Below, in pieces: positions 5,280-7,010 of a stretch of DNA of 7,010 nt (positions are counted from its first letter, which is position 1; every line of letters starts with the position of its first letter). The stretch spans positions 1-7,010 of the forward strand of contig DUMX01000114.1 of the NCBI GenBank assembly GCA_012839665.1. Direction: 5' to 3'. Both the position numbers and the translations under genes were made by a program. The notes beneath the pieces are model-generated. The model was not told where the DNA came from, made no database searches, and saw nothing but the letters and a program-made list of their open reading frames with translations. The stretch is from Gelria sp. (GTDB taxonomy: Bacteria > Bacillota > Syntrophomonadia > Syntrophomonadales > Syntrophomonadaceae).

Positions 5280-6065
5280 ATGAAAAAAATTCTAGTACCT
5301 GTTTTAGCCCTTTTCCTTCTCCTGGTACCCATACATAGTCTCAATGCAGGGACAAACCAGGTATGTCAATCCCAGGTTACCCGACTGGTAGTTAACAGCG
5401 AGCCCTGTCGTTTCCTAAGTACCAGTATCAAGAATTGTTCCCCGATTATACGGGTGCAAAGATGGACTAATACCAAACTAAAGACGGTAAAGGTCCATAT
5501 CTACAACAATCGGGAGGGGACATGGACACAGGGTCCTGCAAAAACTATAACGGTACCCATTCCAAAAACACCCCAACCGACTCCGGTACTTACACCAAAG
5601 CCAGTACCCGTACCTGCGCCAACTCCGGTACCAACACCTCAACCGGAGCCCACTCCGACCCCGGTACCATCTCAAGAAACAGCAGATTTTTCTGCTATGC
5701 AACAAGAGATGCTGGGCTACATAAATGCTGAGAGGGCTTCTGTGAATGTGGTACCATTGACTCTAGACCAGAAACTATGCCAGGGAGCTTATCTTAAGTC
5801 ACGCGATATGGCAGTTAACGGATATTTCAGCCACACTTCGCCAACCTATGGCAGCCCTTTTGAGATGATGAAAAATCAGGGGATTACCTATAGGATGGCA
5901 GGGGAGAACATTGCCAAAAACACCAGTGTAAAAGGTGCCCACACTGCATTTATGAATTCAGCAGGGCATAAAGCTAATATTCTTAATCAGGGATTTGGGA
6001 AAATAGGATTAGGGTTTTACCAGGAAGGACAGTATCTGTACGTTACCCAGTGGTTTACAAACTAA
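5280..6065 (+). CDS. Secreted CAP-domain (SCP/PR1, YkwD-like) protein with Pro/Thr linker
   Basis: The 261-residue protein begins with a signal peptide: MKK, a hydrophobic core, and a likely cut after LNA (residue 23). Residues 24-92 form a small region with three cysteines (C29, C43, C53) that I do not recognise. A Pro/Thr/Val-rich linker (about 93-131) follows, built on PTP and PVP units. The C-terminal CAP domain (about 138-261) has FSHTSP (H185), AGENIA (E209) and MNSAGHKANIL (H230), which are the conserved cavity histidines and glutamate, then GLGFY and a terminal QWFTN. Bacterial CAP proteins are extracellular and often wall-associated or spore-associated; their activity is mostly unknown. 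The start at 5280 is preferred because AAGGAGG (5266-5272) precedes it by 7 nt, while ATG 5274 has only 1 nt. A terminator lies about 180 nt downstream. Confidence 0.9.
   Translation: MKKILVPVLALFLLLVPIHSLNAGTNQVCQSQVTRLVVNSEPCRFLSTSIKNCSPIIRVQRWTNTKLKTVKVHIYNNREGTWTQGPAKTITVPIPKTPQPTPVLTPKPVPVPAPTPVPTPQPEPTPTPVPSQETADFSAMQQEMLGYINAERASVNVVPLTLDQKLCQGAYLKSRDMAVNGYFSHTSPTYGSPFEMMKNQGITYRMAGENIAKNTSVKGAHTAFMNSAGHKANILNQGFGKIGLGFYQEGQYLYVTQWFTN
5552..5668 (+). repeat. Imperfect DNA repeat encoding the Pro/Thr linker
   Basis: Variants of CCGGTACC recur in frame as Pro-Val-Pro coding units. The hexamer GGTACC occurs at 5552, 5627 and 5663, with near-copies at 5585, 5603 and 5609. Further GGTACC sites lie outside the linker at 5323 and 5750. 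Such low-complexity coding repeats can change length by slippage or recombination. Confidence 0.5.
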
Positions 6066-6090
6066 TTTTTAAAACATAATTCAACACGCA

Positions 6091-6219
6091 TAAGCGCTTA
6101 GCTTTCTTTCATTGGCAGCCGGTATCGAATCCCGTTGGGGGCGTGCCATGAGGAAATATAAAGAACATGCTCGCGTAAAAGCAATAGAGGGCGCATAATG
6201 AATGCCGCCAAGCCCTAAC
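6091..6219. repeat. Roughly 130-nt imperfect inverted-repeat (hairpin) element
   Basis: The outer arms pair imperfectly: TAAGCGCTTAGC (6091-6102) matches the reverse complement of 6207-6218 at 9 of 12 positions. The next block, CTTTCATT (6106-6113), matches that of 6197-6204 at 7 of 8. Near the centre GCG and CATG (within 6141-6150) pair with CATG and CGC (within 6166-6175) around the loop at 6151-6165. One side contains GGTATCGAATCCCG, which resembles a tRNA T-arm, but no tRNA fits. The region is GC-richer than its flanks, and no target-site duplication is evident. It could be a MITE or REP-type repeat or a structured RNA; I cannot tell. A 60-codon ORF on the minus strand across it has no family features and is probably not a gene. 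Confidence 0.45.
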
Positions 6220-6243
6220 AAGGTCTTATTAGAATATTTCACA

Positions 6244-6279
6244 AAAAAAGAGCCTCTACTCAAGGTGAGGCCCTTTTTT
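6244..6279. terminator. Bidirectional intrinsic terminator
   Basis: AAAAAAGAGCCTC (6244-6256) pairs with GAGGCCCTTTTTT (6267-6279) at 12 of 13 positions around a 10-nt loop. Because an A-tract precedes and a T-tract follows, it should stop transcription both from the CAP gene on the plus strand and from the copper protein gene on the minus strand, whose stop codon is only 18 bp away. Confidence 0.9.
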
Positions 6280-6296
6280 ACACATTTATATTATTT

Positions 6297-6638
6297 CTAC
6301 ATCATTTTGGCGCATTCGTTAGCACATTGGTGACAAACATCAGCACATTGCTGGCAGTGCTGGTCTTTGAACATAAAACATTCTGTAGCACAGGAATCGC
6401 AAATAGTTCTGCACATATTGCAAATAAATTTTGCATCTGGATGATCCATTGTCATTGCTTCAACTGCTAAATTGCAGATATCTGCACACAATCTAAGGGT
6501 TTTGATACAATTTGCTCGTGCATGGGCATCGGGTTCTTGTAAACAAGAATTGAAACATTGGTTACATACCTGTAGGCATTTGGCACATGCGTCGATACAT
6601 GCCTGATACTTACTGACTGATGTTTGGATATTTGTCAT
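6297..6638 (-). CDS. csp3: Csp3-type cytosolic copper-storage protein (four-helix bundle, DUF326)
   Basis: A 113-residue protein with 19 cysteines at 14, 18, 21, 25, 28, 32, 44, 51, 55, 73, 76, 80, 83, 87, 95, 98, 102, 105 and 109. Spacings of three and four residues place the thiols along one face of successive helices, as in Csp proteins, where they line the core of a four-helix bundle and bind many Cu(I) ions. No signal peptide is present, which fits the cytosolic Csp3 class (Bacillus subtilis Csp3 has a similar size and cysteine pattern) rather than exported Csp1. Its likely role is storing or buffering Cu(I). The ATG at 6638 follows GGGAGG with 6-nt spacing. Upstream inverted repeats may be a regulator site. 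No copper ATPase, chaperone or repressor gene is in the window. Confidence 0.9.
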   Translation of the reverse strand: MTNIQTSVSKYQACIDACAKCLQVCNQCFNSCLQEPDAHARANCIKTLRLCADICNLAVEAMTMDHPDAKFICNMCRTICDSCATECFMFKDQHCQQCADVCHQCANECAKMM

Positions 6639-6650
6639 AATCGTCCTCCC

Positions 6651-6690
6651 TTTGTAAATAAAATCAATATTATTCTTCTCAATTTACAAA
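6651..6690. promoter_or_regulatory. 9-bp perfect inverted repeat around the csp3 promoter and leader
   Basis: TTTGTAAAT (6651-6659) and ATTTACAAA (6682-6690) are perfect inverted copies separated by 22 bp. One arm overlaps the putative -10; the other touches the ribosome binding site (GGGAGG). A second inverted pair, CAAAAG (6706-6711) and CTTTTG (6722-6727), flanks the -35. The TTTACA half-site resembles half of a CopY box (TACAnnTGTA), but a full box is absent. Confidence 0.4.
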
Positions 6691-6708
6691 AGACTATTCA
6701 TCAGTCAA
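6681..6708 (-). promoter_or_regulatory. Putative promoter of the copper-storage gene
   Basis: TTGACT (complement of 6703-6708) is five of six to the -35 consensus. After a 16-bp spacer, TAAATT (complement of 6681-6686) is four of six to the -10. The transcript would start near 6674. Both boxes overlap inverted repeats. Confidence 0.5.
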
Positions 6709-6761
6709 AAGATAATATTCACTTTTGGTATAGAAAATAATTTAATCTTCATTAACCGTAA

Positions 6762-6789
6762 CCGTTGTTAGAATTTTATACGGCAACGG
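6762..6789. terminator. Weak hairpin downstream of the methyltransferase gene
   Basis: CCGTTG (6762-6767) pairs with CAACGG (6784-6789) around a 16-nt loop. In the methyltransferase direction (minus strand) no T-run follows, so terminator function is doubtful. Confidence 0.25.
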
Positions 6790-6817
6790 AATCAGACTAG
6801 TTTGCTGTAGATGAACT

Positions 6818-7010
6818 TTACTTCTCTCCGATGCAGCATAACCAACTATTAACCTCTACCACTGCAGTCGCCACATTCTTAAATTGCGCTTCCTCCAAGT
6901 ACTTCTTCAATTCTTCCGGGGTAAAAATCTGCATATCTCCAGCAGCAGTATAGGCTTCATTTCTTTCCCGGAAGAGCTCACTTTTATAAACCTCATTAAT
7001 AATGACAAAC
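6818..7010 (-). CDS. C-terminal end of a class I SAM-dependent methyltransferase (5' partial)
   Basis: The last 63 residues are in the window, ending at a TAA (complement of 6818-6820). The visible part begins FVIINEVYK and continues with SELFRERNEAY, GDMQIFTPEELKKYLEEAQF and VEVNSWLCCIGEK. This matches the final strand-helix-strand section of methyltransferase-11/25-type enzymes: a beta strand plus FVIINE, the T-PEEL helix that usually ends in AGF (here AQF), and a closing NSWLC strand. The SAM-binding motif lies outside the window, so neither substrate nor integrity can be judged. The gene points toward csp3 with 179 bp between, and csp3 seems to have its own promoter. Confidence 0.82.
   Translation of the reverse strand, partial: FVIINEVYKSELFRERNEAYTAAGDMQIFTPEELKKYLEEAQFKNVATAVVEVNSWLCCIGEK

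Noticed and set aside
6073..6148. tRNA gene suggested by a T-arm-like GGTATCGAATCCCG and a nearby CCA
   Set aside because: No matching 5' acceptor strand, D-arm or anticodon arm is found in the required upstream 70 bases.
6091..6221. Integron attC site
   Set aside because: GTTAGGG/CCCTAAC-like ends and a long palindrome invite the idea, but the core sites are in the wrong orientation relative to the arms and no cassette or integrase is present.
6081..6263. 60-codon minus-strand ORF ending in a polar, Arg-rich tail
   Set aside because: It starts within the terminator hairpin, has no good ribosome binding site, and lies across the imperfect inverted repeat. It is better explained as a chance frame in structured DNA.
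1..7010. A defence, CRISPR, phage or toxin-antitoxin system
   Set aside because: No direct repeat array, nuclease, transposase or paired small toxin gene is visible. The genes are RNA repair, metabolite phosphatase, hydrolase, dehydrogenase, membrane, CAP and copper storage proteins.

Overview
The window looks like a chromosomal segment of an AT-rich Gram-positive bacterium, most likely a clostridial-type anaerobe (Bacillota). The reasons are strong AGGAGG-type ribosome binding sites, common ATA, TTA and AGA codons, a Firmicute-style short RtcB, a secreted CAP-domain protein with a Pro/Thr linker, and a cysteine-rich Csp3-type copper protein. This placement is inference from sequence character; no marker gene fixes the taxon.

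Left third (1-2160): the tail of an unrecognised small ORF overlaps the beginning of rtcB, an RNA 3'-phosphate ligase. rtcB seems to start at an ATT codon at 181; the first in-frame ATG, at 307, would remove 42 residues of the conserved fold. Convergent to it, with stop codons interlocked in a 14-bp palindrome, lies a DUF89 metal-dependent phosphatase gene on the minus strand.

Middle (2160-4500): an SGNH/GDSL hydrolase on the plus strand runs 52 bp into the 3' end of a convergent D-2-hydroxyacid dehydrogenase gene. The dehydrogenase and DUF89 genes are not adjacent, but both carry the same two-block upstream element (CTACCCTTT, then TGATACACTTA), so they may be co-regulated. A small DUF5658-like membrane protein follows on the minus strand.

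Right part (4500-7010): a small three-helix membrane protein has a consensus extended -10 promoter and a possible second internal start. A secreted CAP (SCP/PR1, YkwD-like) protein comes next. Then there is a roughly 130-nt imperfect hairpin element of unknown nature and a clear bidirectional terminator. On the minus strand follow a 19-cysteine four-helix-bundle copper-storage protein with inverted repeats around its promoter, and the C-terminal 63 residues of a SAM-dependent methyltransferase that runs off the window.

Most genes look like single-gene transcription units rather than one operon. I see no tRNA or rRNA gene, CRISPR array, transposase, phage gene or recognisable defence system. 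The best leads are regulatory and structural: the ATT start of rtcB, the promoter element shared by two genes, the hairpin element near 6091-6219, and the inverted repeats upstream of the copper protein.
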